Origin: Legionellaceae bacterium
Lineage (GTDB): Bacteria > Pseudomonadota > Gammaproteobacteria > Legionellales > Legionellaceae
Direction: 5' to 3'
DNA: 5,983 nucleotides
NCBI GenBank assembly: GCA_947470005.1
Contig: CANISA010000104.1
Coordinates: 1 to 5,983 of the forward strand
Part shown: positions 1-5,719 of the stretch, piece by piece
How positions within the stretch are numbered: position 1 is the first letter of the stretch
Layout: the number at the start of each line of letters is the position of its first letter
Notes under the pieces: generated by a model
What the model saw: only the letters and a program-made list of their open reading frames with translations
Databases searched by the model: none
Told to the model about the DNA's origin: nothing
Position numbers and translations under genes: made by a program

Positions 1-148
1 GCTTGATCGAGGGGAGCGGATTGGCAGCATTGAGGTGGGAAAAAAAGCGGATCTCATCCTTTGGTCCTGCGAGACACTCGACGAGGTTATTTATAATCCA
101 TCCATTAATTTTTGTGAGACGATTATTAAATCGGGCCAGCCGTTATAA
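1..148 (+). CDS. hutI: Imidazolonepropionase (HutI-type amidohydrolase), C-terminal fragment
   Basis: The reading frame enters from the left edge (first full codon at base 2) and ends at TAA 146-148, giving the last 48 residues. The segment IGSIEVGKKADLILW is the closing beta-sandwich signature of metal-dependent amidohydrolases (G-S-[IL]-x-x-G-K-x-A-D-[LF]-[IV]-x-W). The tail with YNPSIN and then an IIKSGQPL strand resembles the end of HutI, the cytosolic enzyme that opens 4-imidazolone-5-propionate to formiminoglutamate in histidine degradation. The metal-binding histidines lie upstream, outside the window, so the substrate cannot be verified. Another amidohydrolase of the same superfamily (dihydroorotase-like or a deaminase) is the main alternative. 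The superfamily is near certain and the HutI assignment moderate. No other hut gene is visible downstream. Confidence 0.6.
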   Translation, partial: LDRGERIGSIEVGKKADLILWSCETLDEVIYNPSINFCETIIKSGQPL

Positions 149-332
149 TGGACCAGCCCTTTTTTCGGCATGGTATTTCCTTGCGTTCGCTCAAAAAAGA
201 CCTCTTTCTCTCCTAATGATTTGACAATGCTTCGTTTCGCCCCATCGGCTACGACTAATTGCTTAAATGTTAGTGGTATTTCTTCAGCAACAGTACCAGG
301 GGAGCTTGTGTCAGTTGAATTGTCGCACGGGG

Positions 333-1196
333 CTACCAGCCTCGGCTTGTACAAATGTGCTCGTACGCTTTTCGAATGGTTTGCGTTTTTTCGTTGGCCA
401 TTTTGATTGTTGTTTCGGATGCCCCTTGAGCCATCATTTTATCGGGATGGTTCTTGCTAATTAAACGCCTGTAGGCGCGTTTGACTTCGTCTTTTGATGC
501 GCTAGGTTCCAGCGCCAGCAACGCGTAGGCTTCGGCGATCATCCCGGGATGAACGGCGCGAGAGGGGGCGTGGTTGGAGGAGTAGGATTGTTGACGATGA
601 GTTTGTTGTTGATACCTGCTACGCGAGGCGAAGTCATCGTAAAAACGCGATTGGTTATGCAAGGGCGCTAGCCCTAAATGATTAAAGATCTGGTTTAACA
701 CGGCTATTTTGTTCGTGGACAAGCCGTCCACTTGCGCAATGCGGTATTGAATATCAATAAATAACTTGAGTAGCTCGGGGTTGTCGTGAGCGACCGCCTG
801 CAATTGAGAGAGGATCGTGCTGACCCTAAACGTGTTTTGTTTACCCTCGTTAAAAAAACCTTGTGCCAGTGTTCGTTTTGCGAGGCGAAGCTCCATCTCA
901 TCCATTAAGGTTTGCGTCATCTGAATAGCGCGCTCCGAGACGCGGCCATCTACCTTCGCGATATGTCCCATGACCGAAAAGGTGGCCTCCAGGAAAAGAT
1001 TTTGGACAGCGGTTCGATGCTCCGTGCGGTAAGACCAATGCGGTTTGGATAGGTACTGAGCGAACCCTAGGTCAAAGAAATTACCAACAAAAATGCCAAA
1101 AAGAGCGCCTAAGGGCCCGGCTATGGTGAACCCGAGGATAGCACCAATCAATTTCCCCCAGCGGTTATGCTGGGTAAAGTAGTCACGATAACTCAT
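333..1196 (-). CDS. djlA: DjlA, membrane-anchored DnaJ-like co-chaperone
   Basis: The product has 287 residues, close to the E. coli DjlA length of about 270, and the three expected parts appear in order. A single hydrophobic glycine-rich segment at about residues 15-43 is the N-terminal anchor. A TerB-like helical domain follows at about 65-180, with two VDG turns (AKVDGRVSE at 80-88 and AQVDGLS at 154-160). A Gln/Ser/Arg-rich linker spans about 190-216, and a C-terminal J domain about 221-284, with the HPD tripeptide at 250-252 that stimulates the ATPase of DnaK. The family sits in the inner membrane with the J domain in the cytosol and works with DnaK/GrpE; in E. coli it affects the Rcs envelope-stress pathway, and in Legionella a DjlA homologue matters for growth in host cells. 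The ATG at 1196 is supported by AAGGA six bases upstream. It is divergent from dbpA and convergent with the hutI fragment. I see no truncation or frameshift. Confidence 0.95.
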   Translation of the reverse strand: MSYRDYFTQHNRWGKLIGAILGFTIAGPLGALFGIFVGNFFDLGFAQYLSKPHWSYRTEHRTAVQNLFLEATFSVMGHIAKVDGRVSERAIQMTQTLMDEMELRLAKRTLAQGFFNEGKQNTFRVSTILSQLQAVAHDNPELLKLFIDIQYRIAQVDGLSTNKIAVLNQIFNHLGLAPLHNQSRFYDDFASRSRYQQQTHRQQSYSSNHAPSRAVHPGMIAEAYALLALEPSASKDEVKRAYRRLISKNHPDKMMAQGASETTIKMANEKTQTIRKAYEHICTSRGW

Positions 1197-1202
1197 GGTT
1201 GT

Positions 1203-1207
1203 TCCTT
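1203..1207 (-). promoter_or_regulatory. Ribosome binding site of djlA
   Basis: On the minus strand AAGGA lies six bases before the djlA ATG. This fixes the start at 1196 and places the hydrophobic anchor about 14 residues into the protein, as in the family. Confidence 0.75.
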
Positions 1208-1219
1208 GCAGTTAACTGC
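1208..1219. repeat. 12-bp perfect palindrome upstream of djlA
   Basis: GCAGTTAACTGC reads the same on both strands and sits directly next to the djlA ribosome binding site. A weak -10-like TAAAAT on the minus strand (1221-1226) would place transcription initiation inside the palindrome, the position of a dimeric repressor operator. No regulator can be named from the sequence, and a 12-bp palindrome could be chance. Confidence 0.35.
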
Positions 1220-1240
1220 TATTTTAGCTCGAACGACGTG

Positions 1241-1269
1241 TTTTTTATACGGGTTAAACGTGTTATCCT
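1241..1269 (+). promoter_or_regulatory. Possible dbpA promoter (weak)
   Basis: TGT followed by TATCCT at 1264-1269 makes an extended -10 (TGn plus 4 of 6 consensus bases). The -35 region 17 bases upstream is only a T-run (1241-1246). Initiation would fall near 1276, giving a leader of about 30 nt. The better-looking TTGACA at 1294-1299 is too near the dbpA ATG to serve it. Low confidence. Confidence 0.3.
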
Positions 1270-1306
1270 GTCTCATCCAATTTTTAAGACAAATTGACAA
1301 AATATT

Positions 1307-2725
1307 ATGCGTGATACTGAGAGTACAAATCATTCAATAAAACCTTCTTCTTTTTCGTTATTGGCTTTAAATGAAGCGTTACTGACAAATCTTGCTTCCC
1401 TGGGCTATGACACCATGACCCCTATTCAAGCGGACAGTTTACCGAGCATGTTAAACGGTGATGATGTGATTGCAAAGGCAAACACGGGGAGCGGGAAAAC
1501 AGCGGCATTTGGTTTAACCATTTTAAATAAGATCAACCTCAAATTTTTTGCGGTGCAAGCGTTAGTGTTATGTCCTACCCGAGAGCTGGCCGAACAAGTT
1601 AGCCAAGCTATTCGTCAACTTGCTCGCCAGATGCCTAATGTGAAAATTATTAATTTGTCGGGTGGCATGCCACTGAAGCCTCAGCTGGATTCATTAAGGC
1701 ATGGTGCCCACATTATTGTTGGTACGCCAGGGCGTGTGCAGAAGCATCTGGACAGGGAATCGTTGGTGTTAGATAAGCTAAATCTCTTGGTTTTGGATGA
1801 AGCGGATAGAATGCTCGACATGGGTTTTTTGGATGACATGCGGGCGATCATTAAAACGTGCCCCAAAAATAGGCAAACACTTTTGTTTTCAGCAACGTAT
1901 CCATTAGAAATGAAGCCGTTGTCGTATGAATTCATGAAAAATCCCAAAGAAGTTTTTATCGATAATGCACAGACAGCAGCGGACATTGAGCAACGTTTTT
2001 ATGAGGTGAATGCGGGCAATAAATTTACTGTATTAACCGCCGTGTTAAAGCAATATAAGCCGAGCTCTGCGTTGATTTTTTGCAACACTAAGCAACTGAC
2101 GACTGATGTGACAAGCCAGCTGAAAAAAGAAGGGTTTAGCGCCATTGCATTAAATGGAGATTTGGAGCAAGTGGACCGAGATTTAGCGGTCATCCAATTT
2201 ACCAATCAAAGCTGCTCTATTTTAGTCGCAACGGATGTGGCTGCTCGTGGGCTGGATATTAAAGAGTTACCCTTGGTGATTAATTATGAATTAGCCTACG
2301 AAAACGATAACCACACGCATCGGATAGGACGAACGGGACGTGCCGGAAAGAAAGGAATCGCCATCAGCTTGACGACAGCGTCTGATTCCAATCGTATTTG
2401 TGCGATTGAAGACACCGAAGTCGCACCGCTAACCTGGGGTACCTTGGATGAGTTTTCTCCGTCCAATGCCATGCCTCCGTCGCCAGTGATGATAACGTTG
2501 TGTTTGGATGTTGGCAAAAAAGACAAAGTCCGCGCCGGGGATATTCTAGGTGCATTAACGAAGGATGCAGGCTTACCGAGTGATGTCATTGGAAAAATTG
2601 ATGTGTTGCCCTTGAAATCATACATTGCTATCAATAAGAGCCATGTCAGCACGGCGTATCAATACCTTCAAGTTGGAAAACTAAAAGGACGAGGCGTGAA
2701 CGTACGAAAATTGCGCCTTGTTTAG
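1307..2725 (+). CDS. dbpA: ATP-dependent RNA helicase DbpA (DEAD-box, 23S rRNA)
   Basis: The product has 472 residues; E. coli DbpA has 457. DEAD-box motifs appear in order: Q motif with F16 and PIQ 39-41, Walker A ANTGSGKT 58-65, PTREL 90-94, GG 119-120, TPGR 140-143, DEAD 164-167, SAT 195-197, LIFCN 256-260, VATDVAARGLDI 307-318 and HRIGRTGRAG 338-347. The last ~75 residues (396-470) match the DbpA RNA-binding domain, including the GGK/VGKLKGR-like region and a basic end. In E. coli this domain binds hairpin 92 of 23S rRNA and directs the helicase to late 50S subunit assembly. All catalytic motifs look intact. The N terminus is about 12 residues longer than in E. coli. The start cannot be farther upstream because an in-frame TGA lies at 1295-1297. 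No Shine-Dalgarno precedes the ATG. The transcript ends in a stem-loop overlapping the stop codon. Confidence 0.96.
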   Translation: MRDTESTNHSIKPSSFSLLALNEALLTNLASLGYDTMTPIQADSLPSMLNGDDVIAKANTGSGKTAAFGLTILNKINLKFFAVQALVLCPTRELAEQVSQAIRQLARQMPNVKIINLSGGMPLKPQLDSLRHGAHIIVGTPGRVQKHLDRESLVLDKLNLLVLDEADRMLDMGFLDDMRAIIKTCPKNRQTLLFSATYPLEMKPLSYEFMKNPKEVFIDNAQTAADIEQRFYEVNAGNKFTVLTAVLKQYKPSSALIFCNTKQLTTDVTSQLKKEGFSAIALNGDLEQVDRDLAVIQFTNQSCSILVATDVAARGLDIKELPLVINYELAYENDNHTHRIGRTGRAGKKGIAISLTTASDSNRICAIEDTEVAPLTWGTLDEFSPSNAMPPSPVMITLCLDVGKKDKVRAGDILGALTKDAGLPSDVIGKIDVLPLKSYIAINKSHVSTAYQYLQVGKLKGRGVNVRKLRLV

Positions 2726-2735
2726 GCGCAATTTT
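2707..2735 (+). terminator. Stem-loop terminator overlapping the dbpA stop codon
   Basis: An 11-bp perfect inverted repeat (AAAATTGCGCC, 2707-2717; GGCGCAATTTT, 2725-2735) encloses a 7-base loop. The A-rich foot pairs with the T-tract, the usual form of a bidirectional intrinsic terminator. The 5' arm lies inside the last codons of dbpA, and the TAG stop (2723-2725) spans the loop and the first base of the 3' arm. In the reverse direction the hairpin also ends in TTTT, so it could stop read-through from the convergent lipase gene. Confidence 0.85.
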
Positions 2736-2766
2736 ATGATAATAAACAGATTTAACGTATCTCCCA

Positions 2767-2870
2767 AGGTACGTCATCCTGAGCTTTAGCGAAGGATCTC
2801 CGAAATGTGGCACAGTGCAATTCCATGGAGACCCGTCAAGCAGCTAGGCCGCTTTCAGGATGACGTACCT
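2767..2870. repeat. Palindromic dispersed-repeat-like element, 104 bp
   Basis: The ends form a 16-bp perfect inverted repeat: AGGTACGTCATCCTGA at 2767-2782 and its complement at 2855-2870. A nested imperfect pair follows, GGATCTCC 2794-2801 with GGAGACCC 2826-2833 (7 of 8 pairing). The string GTCATCCTGAGC...GCGAAGGATCT is a type of non-coding repeat I recall from many bacterial genomes, where it lies scattered between genes. Only one copy is in this window, so dispersal is not shown here. There is no open reading frame, no visible target duplication and no T-tract. It fills most of the gap between the convergent dbpA and lipase genes. Confidence 0.7.
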
Positions 2871-2884
2871 ACTATGATTTAACC

Positions 2885-4300
2885 TTAAAAACGATAGGTT
2901 GTTGCCGTCATTTCAATCTCCTGTGGGTCACCTGCACCTGGAACAATCGCTGGTTCTTCCGTGTTCAATTCAACGGACGATAAAGCAACGGGGGCATTGT
3001 CTTGGACTTTTTCCGCCCCAGCGTATGTTCCAGCCCTGGCTTTAATCACAGGATTTGTCGGCGAAACCATTGTTACCGTTTCCAGGATAAGAGAATTTTT
3101 CGTCGAGCATTGTTTACCCTGGTCCACCCAACCTAATTGCTGGATAATCCCCCGTGTGCGGTAGCCTTTTTCAAATAACCCATGCCGAATGATGGTTTGA
3201 AGATCCGCATGCATGTAATCAATGTTCGAACGATGCAATCTACCGCTCCATTTCTCTTGATCCGATTGCCACTTCATGCCGTACGCTTCTTGAAATTGCT
3301 GCAATAACGATTCCTTGGGCAATTGAAATTGATAGTGTGTGGTAAAAATTGGGTATAAATAGCTCGCTAATTGGTGATGCAAGGCTTCGGTTGGATGTAC
3401 CTCATCCCAAAACATAAATCCTTCTGCCGTTGTTGTCTCATCATGATCCTTAAAGGCTTCCGATTCTAAGAACGGTTGATGTTTTTTTGCCTCGTCTAAG
3501 CCAAATTTAGCAGGATTCATGTACGCTTCAGTAAACAGTTGGTTTGCATCAAAGACTGTTATTTGGCAATGCGGAACGTTAAGCATTAATTCATCCACTT
3601 TTTCTTGAAGGCGTGAATTAAAATAGCGAACACTTTGCTGGGCCTGCTCTTTCGGCGCATTCGGCTTCTGGAACCGAGGTGTCAATGATAAATCAGGTAG
3701 ATTAAATAAAATAAAATGCTGATACCCCCTCTCTATCATTTTTTCAAGATTGAGGATCCGCGCGTTCACCGCAAGTTCGGCCGCATCGAGCGTTGGATGA
3801 GTATTGACCGTAATCAAATCATTTGCCCCGGACCATTCAATCACCAGTGTGCTTTTCTTGTGTTCTGCATCGGCACCAATAAAACGGTCATCAATAAGCA
3901 CTTTTTCTCGCATGCTATTGAGCGTGGCTAACACTTCTGCCGTGGCATCCAGCATAATATTTCCAGTGAGGCGATCGGAATAATCATGGGCCGTCATTCC
4001 GCCTTCACAATACGTTCGTACATAAACAGGAGATGTTTTTGTCGCGACTACTTCATCATTATTTAAAATAAATAATGGGCGTTTAGCAGGATTCTCTTCC
4101 GATTTAGCTTCTGCGCCTTGAGCCGTTGCTTCGCGGTAAACGCGCTCGCAAAAAAAATCATCCCATACATACCCATTCGTAAAGCGCCCTTTCGGTGACG
4201 TGCCTTTTAACCCGCTAAAAGCCCCGAGTACGCTGCGTGCCATGGTTCCTTTGTCTGACAAACTATCACCAATGATAATAAACCGTTCAATAACGTTCAT
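2885..4300 (-). CDS. SGNH/GDSL-family lipase/esterase with C-terminal extension, no signal peptide
   Basis: The product has 471 residues. The catalytic blocks of the SGNH hydrolase fold are present: block I IIIGDSLSDKG at 8-18 with nucleophile Ser13; GRFTNGYVWDDFF at 38-50, typical of the GDSL phospholipase/acyltransferase branch (PlaA, PlaC, thermolabile haemolysin); a glycine of block II in CEGGMTAHDY at 98-107; block III GANDL at 158-162 with Asn160; and block V DEVHP at 299-303 with Asp299 and His302. The expected activity is hydrolysis or transfer of acyl groups on phospholipid or other esters; substrate unknown. Block I begins eight residues from the start, so there is no Sec signal peptide, unlike many secreted relatives. 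The fold ends near residue 320. About 150 more residues follow, with a helical segment (328-395) and a low-complexity acidic tail. The start is supported by a strong AAAGGAG. It is convergent with dbpA and divergent from waaA. A translocated effector is one possibility; an intracellular esterase is the other. Confidence 0.9.
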   Translation of the reverse strand: MNVIERFIIIGDSLSDKGTMARSVLGAFSGLKGTSPKGRFTNGYVWDDFFCERVYREATAQGAEAKSEENPAKRPLFILNNDEVVATKTSPVYVRTYCEGGMTAHDYSDRLTGNIMLDATAEVLATLNSMREKVLIDDRFIGADAEHKKSTLVIEWSGANDLITVNTHPTLDAAELAVNARILNLEKMIERGYQHFILFNLPDLSLTPRFQKPNAPKEQAQQSVRYFNSRLQEKVDELMLNVPHCQITVFDANQLFTEAYMNPAKFGLDEAKKHQPFLESEAFKDHDETTTAEGFMFWDEVHPTEALHHQLASYLYPIFTTHYQFQLPKESLLQQFQEAYGMKWQSDQEKWSGRLHRSNIDYMHADLQTIIRHGLFEKGYRTRGIIQQLGWVDQGKQCSTKNSLILETVTMVSPTNPVIKARAGTYAGAEKVQDNAPVALSSVELNTEEPAIVPGAGDPQEIEMTATTYRF

Positions 4301-4301
4301 T

Positions 4302-4347
4302 CGCTACTCCTTTAGACGACCACTTACGTTTCGTCAAAAGAGTAGCG
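4302..4347 (-). promoter_or_regulatory. Inverted repeat enclosing the lipase ribosome binding site
   Basis: The arms 4302-4319 and 4331-4347 pair over 17 bp with one G-U wobble and one bulged base; the loop is 11 bases. In the lipase mRNA the downstream arm contains the Shine-Dalgarno sequence AAAGGAG (4307-4313) and ends one base before the ATG, so the whole site would be paired. This could be a translational switch. If transcription instead starts inside the repeat (a weak promoter TTGTTC/TACTCT, 4362-4367 and 4339-4344 on the minus strand with 17-bp spacing, would do this), the hairpin cannot form in RNA and the repeat is better read as a DNA operator. Confidence 0.65.
4307..4313 (-). promoter_or_regulatory. 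Ribosome binding site of the lipase gene
   Basis: AAAGGAG on the minus strand lies six bases before the ATG at 4300. It is the strongest ribosome binding site in the window and fixes the start, ruling out a hidden upstream signal peptide. Confidence 0.8.
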
Positions 4348-4392
4348 TATTTGACGTATGCGAACAAGGGTCATTTTTTTAAACGTATAAAA

Positions 4393-4422
4393 AATACAGA
4401 TCAGGATTCGATGGTATATAAT
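4393..4422 (+). promoter_or_regulatory. waaA promoter
   Basis: A perfect -10 TATAAT lies at 4417-4422; read two bases earlier as TATATA it carries an extended TGG (4412-4414). The -35 is poor (AATACA, 4393-4398, 18-base spacing, 3 of 6), which suits an extended -10 promoter. Initiation would be near 4429, leaving a leader of only about 25 nt before the waaA ATG. Confidence 0.6.
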
Positions 4423-4453
4423 ATTCTTCTTCTTTTCTCTTACTGATTACTCT

Positions 4454-5719
4454 ATGCGTCGTATTTACACTGTTCTATTGTACCTATTTATTCCTTTTAT
4501 TCTCTTGCGTTTGTATTGGAAAGGGCGTCATCTACCCGCGTATAGACAACGTATTTCTGAACGGTTTTCCTGTGGAGCGATCGCCTCCCCGCAGGTCGAT
4601 GTGTGGTTGCACGCCGTTTCATTGGGGGAAGTCATTGCTGCTACGCCGTTGATTGAGCGGTTGTTGGAGAACAAATGGCGTGTGTTGGTGACGACGATGA
4701 CACCCACAGGCTCAGCGCAGGTGGTTCAACGCTTTGGTCAGCGCGTGTCGAATCAATATGTGCCCTATGATTTTCCTTGGGCGCTACGCCGGTTTTTTAA
4801 TACCATTCAGGCACGTGTTGGTATTATCATGGAAACGGAGTTATGGCCTAATTTGATCATGGAGGCGTCCAATGCTGGCGTGTGTCTTTTTCTTGCCAAT
4901 GCGCGGATATCCAACGGTGCATTTAAGCAGTATGAAGGGATCCGTTTCTTATTAAAGCCAGTGCTCAATCGATTTTCTTTTATTTTGCCACAAAGTCAGC
5001 TGGATGCGGATCGATTTATCGCACTGGGGGCACCCAGTGATCGGGTTCGAATGCTCGGAAACATGAAATTTGATTTGCATGTGACAGCGGCTCATGCGGC
5101 GGTGGTTGCGTTGCTGAAGCAAGCGTGGGGCGGCACGCGCACGGTGGTGATTGCCGCCAGTACCCATGAAGGCGAGGAGCGTCAGCTTCTTTCTGTGTTT
5201 AGGCAGTTACAGCAAGCCATCCCAGATGTGCTGTTGCTGATCGCACCACGGCACCCTGAGCGCTTTCAATCGGTTTATCTGCTGTGTCAGCAACACGGAT
5301 TGAAGACAGGTCTTCGGAGCGATGCGTCGTCATTAAACCATGAGAATGACATCGTAGTGATTGATTCATTGGGTGAGTTGCTTTCATTTTATGCGGTGAG
5401 TGACTATGCATTTGTTGGCGGCAGTTGGGTTCCTGCGGTGGGTGGACACAACGTGTTAGAGGCTATCGCACTAGGCGTTCCAGTCTTTTGTGGCTCGCAT
5501 ATGCAAAATTCACAAGCGATCATTGATGCGTTGCTGGAGGCCCATGCGATAGAGCAAGTCGCCGATGCTGCGTTACTGGTGGCTGCAATGGTTGCATTAC
5601 ATCACAATCCGGCCTTGCGACGGGGACAGGTGGATCGTGCTACTTCAATTTTAGTTGCGAATCAAGGCGCCGTTTCGAGGCACCTTGATTCGATTCAGTT
5701 GTATATGAAGAAAATCTAA
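4454..5719 (+). CDS. waaA: Kdo transferase WaaA (KdtA), lipid A core assembly
   Basis: The product has 421 residues, the usual length (E. coli 425). WaaA moves Kdo from CMP-Kdo onto lipid IVA at the cytosolic face of the inner membrane, the first step of LPS inner-core synthesis. A hydrophobic N-terminal anchor spans about residues 5-20 and is followed by basic residues. HAVSLGEV at 53-60 holds the conserved catalytic-type Glu59, and METELWPN at 126-133 the second conserved acidic motif. GNMKFD (202-207) opens the C-terminal half, and the GT-B nucleotide-sugar site is marked by GGS (322-324), GGHN (330-333) and EAIALGVP (336-343). Nothing is missing. Whether it adds one, two or more Kdo units cannot be read from sequence. 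A TATAAT promoter lies close upstream, but there is no Shine-Dalgarno, only a pyrimidine-rich leader. Its stop overlaps that of the convergent dksA. Confidence 0.96.
   Translation: MRRIYTVLLYLFIPFILLRLYWKGRHLPAYRQRISERFSCGAIASPQVDVWLHAVSLGEVIAATPLIERLLENKWRVLVTTMTPTGSAQVVQRFGQRVSNQYVPYDFPWALRRFFNTIQARVGIIMETELWPNLIMEASNAGVCLFLANARISNGAFKQYEGIRFLLKPVLNRFSFILPQSQLDADRFIALGAPSDRVRMLGNMKFDLHVTAAHAAVVALLKQAWGGTRTVVIAASTHEGEERQLLSVFRQLQQAIPDVLLLIAPRHPERFQSVYLLCQQHGLKTGLRSDASSLNHENDIVVIDSLGELLSFYAVSDYAFVGGSWVPAVGGHNVLEAIALGVPVFCGSHMQNSQAIIDALLEAHAIEQVADAALLVAAMVALHHNPALRRGQVDRATSILVANQGAVSRHLDSIQLYMKKI
5658..5692 (-). terminator. Stem-loop in the 3' end of waaA, downstream of dksA
   Basis: CGAATCAAGG (5658-5667) and its exact complement (5683-5692) form a 10-bp stem, extended past one C-A mismatch by three more G/C pairs, with loop 5672-5678. 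It lies inside waaA codons and 23 bases past the dksA stop, so it could end the dksA transcript. There is no T-tract after it on either strand, which weakens a classical intrinsic terminator call. Confidence 0.4.

Noticed and set aside
134..165. GGGCC...GCCC followed by six T, as a hutI terminator
   Set aside because: Only four outer base pairs form before mismatches; the similar strings GGGCTGG and GGCTGGCCC on the minus strand are direct repeats, not inverted, so the stem is too weak to call despite the T-run.
91..354. An 87-codon minus-strand open frame between hutI and djlA that looks mildly protein-like in its middle part
   Set aside because: It can only start at a TTG inside djlA with no ribosome binding site, overlaps the hutI end by 58 bases, and resembles no family I know. 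The 149-332 gap is better left as non-coding; I see no other feature there.
170..406. Plus-strand open frames of 65-78 codons across the djlA end
   Set aside because: They are antisense to djlA and the gap, have no ribosome binding site, and the composition is that of a frame shadow.
1681..2652. Several minus-strand open frames inside dbpA (68-118 codons)
   Set aside because: They run opposite to a complete, motif-verified DEAD-box helicase gene and show no domain or start signal.
4374..4396. AT-rich stretch with T-run and A-run flanking TAAACGTA, as a terminator or origin-like site
   Set aside because: It has low complexity and no stable G/C stem, no repeated DnaA-box-like units, and lies in a divergent promoter region where AT-richness is expected.
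5199..5411. Minus-strand open frames inside waaA, and one across the waaA/dksA junction (5640-5855)
   Set aside because: They are shadows of waaA and of dksA in the wrong frame; the correct dksA frame shows the zinc finger and ends at 5716.
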